Assembly (NCBI RefSeq): GCF_000754095.2
Contig: NZ_JQSG02000006.1
Coordinates: 995,501 to 1,059,500 of the forward strand
Length of the DNA: 64,000 bases
From: Acidihalobacter prosperus
GTDB lineage: Bacteria > Pseudomonadota > Gammaproteobacteria > DSM-5130 > Acidihalobacteraceae
Direction: 5' to 3'
Made by a program: the position numbers and the translations under genes. Numbering within the stretch: the stretch's first letter is position 1; each line of letters opens with the position of its first letter. The notes beneath the pieces are model-generated. The model saw only the letters and a program-made list of their open reading frames with translations. It was not told the origin of the DNA and did no database searches. This document shows positions 62,918 through 64,000 of the stretch, one piece after another.

Positions 62918-64000
62918 ATGAGACATTTGCCGATATTCATGGACGTGCAGGGACACGACTGCCTGGTGGTCGGCGGTGGTCCCGTTGCCGTGCGCAAGGC
63001 CGGGCTGCTGCTGGAGGCCGGCGCCAAGGTGACCGTGGTCGCTCCCGAGGCCTGCCCAGAGCTTGCCGAACAGGTCAGCGCGGGTCGCGTGCGCTGGCAG
63101 GCCGAACGTTTCGCCGCCCGTCATCTGGCCGGTCGCATGCTGGTGATCGCGGCCACCGACGATGCGGGCGTGAACCGCAGGGTCTACGCGGCCGCACGCA
63201 GTCGCAACCTGCCGGTCAACGTGGCCGATCAGCCTGCGCTATGCAGCTTCATTCTGCCGGCGGTGATCGATCGCGCGCCGGTGACCATCGCGGTTTCCAG
63301 CGGCGGTAATGCACCGGTGCTCGCACGGCACCTCAAGACGCGCCTGGAAACGCTGGTGCCGCATGCCTGGGGACGGCTCGCCGGCTTGCTCGGCAGTTGG
63401 CGGGGCGAGGTCAAGCGCCGGCTGGCGTCACCTCACGCCCGGCGCCGCTTCTGGGAGGATGCCCTCGAAGGCCGGACCGCCGCCCACATGCTGGCGGGCG
63501 ACGAAGCCGCGGCCCGGGCGAGTCTCGCGGATGCGCTCGCGGCTGCGGAGCAGGACGCGGCCGGCGGACCCGGCGGCGAAGTCTGGCTGGTCGGTGCCGG
63601 TCCCGGCGATCCAGAGCTGCTCACCCTCAAGGCCCTGCGACTGTTGCAGCGCGCCGATGTCATCGTCTACGACCGTCTGGTCGGCCCCGAAATTCTCTCG
63701 CTCGCGCGCCGCGAGGCGGAGCGGATCTTCGTCGGCAAACGCGCAAGCGACCACGCCCTACCGCAGGAGGCGATCAGCGATCTGCTGGTGCGCCTGGCCG
63801 GCGAGGGCAAGCGCGTATTGCGTCTCAAGGGCGGCGATCCGTTCATTTTCGGACGTGGCGGCGAGGAGATCGAACGACTGGCGGCCGCGCGCATCCCCTT
63901 CCAGGTGGTGCCCGGGGTGACCGCCGCCAGCGGCTGCGCCGCATACGCGGGCATTCCGCTGACCCATCGCGATTGCGCGACCAGCGTGCGTTTCGTGACC
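62918..64000 (+). CDS. cysG: Siroheme synthase CysG, 3' end cut
   Basis: CysG makes siroheme, the NirB cofactor, from uroporphyrinogen III. The 361 visible codons contain the N-terminal dehydrogenase/ferrochelatase part (VVGGGPVAVRKAGLLLEAGA, CSFILPAVIDR) and the start of the methyltransferase part (LVGAGPGDPELLTLKALRLL, RLKGGDPFIFGRGGEE). The window edge removes about 100 residues. AAGGAGG lies 7 bases before the ATG, 20 bases after nasA, so it belongs to the nitrate assimilation operon. Confidence 0.95.
   Translation, partial: MRHLPIFMDVQGHDCLVVGGGPVAVRKAGLLLEAGAKVTVVAPEACPELAEQVSAGRVRWQAERFAARHLAGRMLVIAATDDAGVNRRVYAAARSRNLPVNVADQPALCSFILPAVIDRAPVTIAVSSGGNAPVLARHLKTRLETLVPHAWGRLAGLLGSWRGEVKRRLASPHARRRFWEDALEGRTAAHMLAGDEAAARASLADALAAAEQDAAGGPGGEVWLVGAGPGDPELLTLKALRLLQRADVIVYDRLVGPEILSLARREAERIFVGKRASDHALPQEAISDLLVRLAGEGKRVLRLKGGDPFIFGRGGEEIERLAAARIPFQVVPGVTAASGCAAYAGIPLTHRDCATSVRFVT

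Overview
The window is GC-rich chromosomal DNA, apart from one AT-rich patch near 21-22.4 kb. The gene content (group 3b-type [NiFe] hydrogenase, spu/puu putrescine catabolism, NasS/NasT-controlled assimilatory nitrate reduction, GGDEF/EAL proteins, sigma-54-type promoters) suggests a gammaproteobacterium with chemolithotrophic ability, perhaps of an Ectothiorhodospiraceae-like lineage. That placement is inference. No rRNA, tRNA, CRISPR array or prophage was seen.

Layout. (1) 1-10422: a hypC-A-B-D-F-E maturation operon (minus strand) diverges from a four-gene soluble hydrogenase operon, hydB-G-D-A plus its maturation protease (plus strand). An FNR/DNR-type box lies between them. (2) 10722-13014: an amino-acid permease and a MarC-family protein, converging. 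(3) 13064-33174: amine and amino-acid catabolism. A beta-alanine operon (bauA-ald-mmsA) diverges from a PuuR-like regulator, followed by puuC and aguB. After an AT-rich patch with an orphan membrane protein come spuI-puuB (minus) and puuD-spuB-spuC-potGHIF (plus), the Pseudomonas spu layout. Both divergent regions carry the same 18-bp operator, TGTTTA-N6-TTAACA. (4) 33382-42354: a MOSC protein, a decayed 3' end of narI (respiratory nitrate reductase gamma subunit), a Dnr-like Crp/Fnr regulator, a hemerythrin, a YeaR-DUF2249-hemerythrin fusion, a small membrane protein, a GGDEF/EAL sensor and a two-cysteine ArsR regulator. Four further FNR/DNR-type boxes lie here. (5) 42469-52994: a 213-bp MITE-like element abutting an ABC-2 exporter gene, then a deacetylase, glutathione peroxidase, bufferin-like peptide, CDF metal exporter, processive glycosyltransferase and a second GGDEF/EAL protein. 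(6) 53011-64000: assimilatory nitrate module nasT, narK, a 50-aa protein, nasS, nirB, nirD, nasA and cysG (cut by the window edge).

How it works together. The nitrate module shows a layered nitrogen-control design readable from DNA: three GG-N10-GC sigma-54-type promoters, an 11/12 match to an NtrC site, and leader RNAs with hexaloop hairpins followed by intrinsic terminators, the expected targets of the NasT ANTAR protein. The remains of narI and the orphan FNR/DNR box suggest that a respiratory nitrate reductase was lost while assimilatory reduction was kept. In the amine region, putrescine can go through gamma-glutamylation (spuI/spuB, puuB, puuC, puuD) or direct transamination (spuC). Beta-alanine is drained to acetyl-CoA with alanine recycled to pyruvate.
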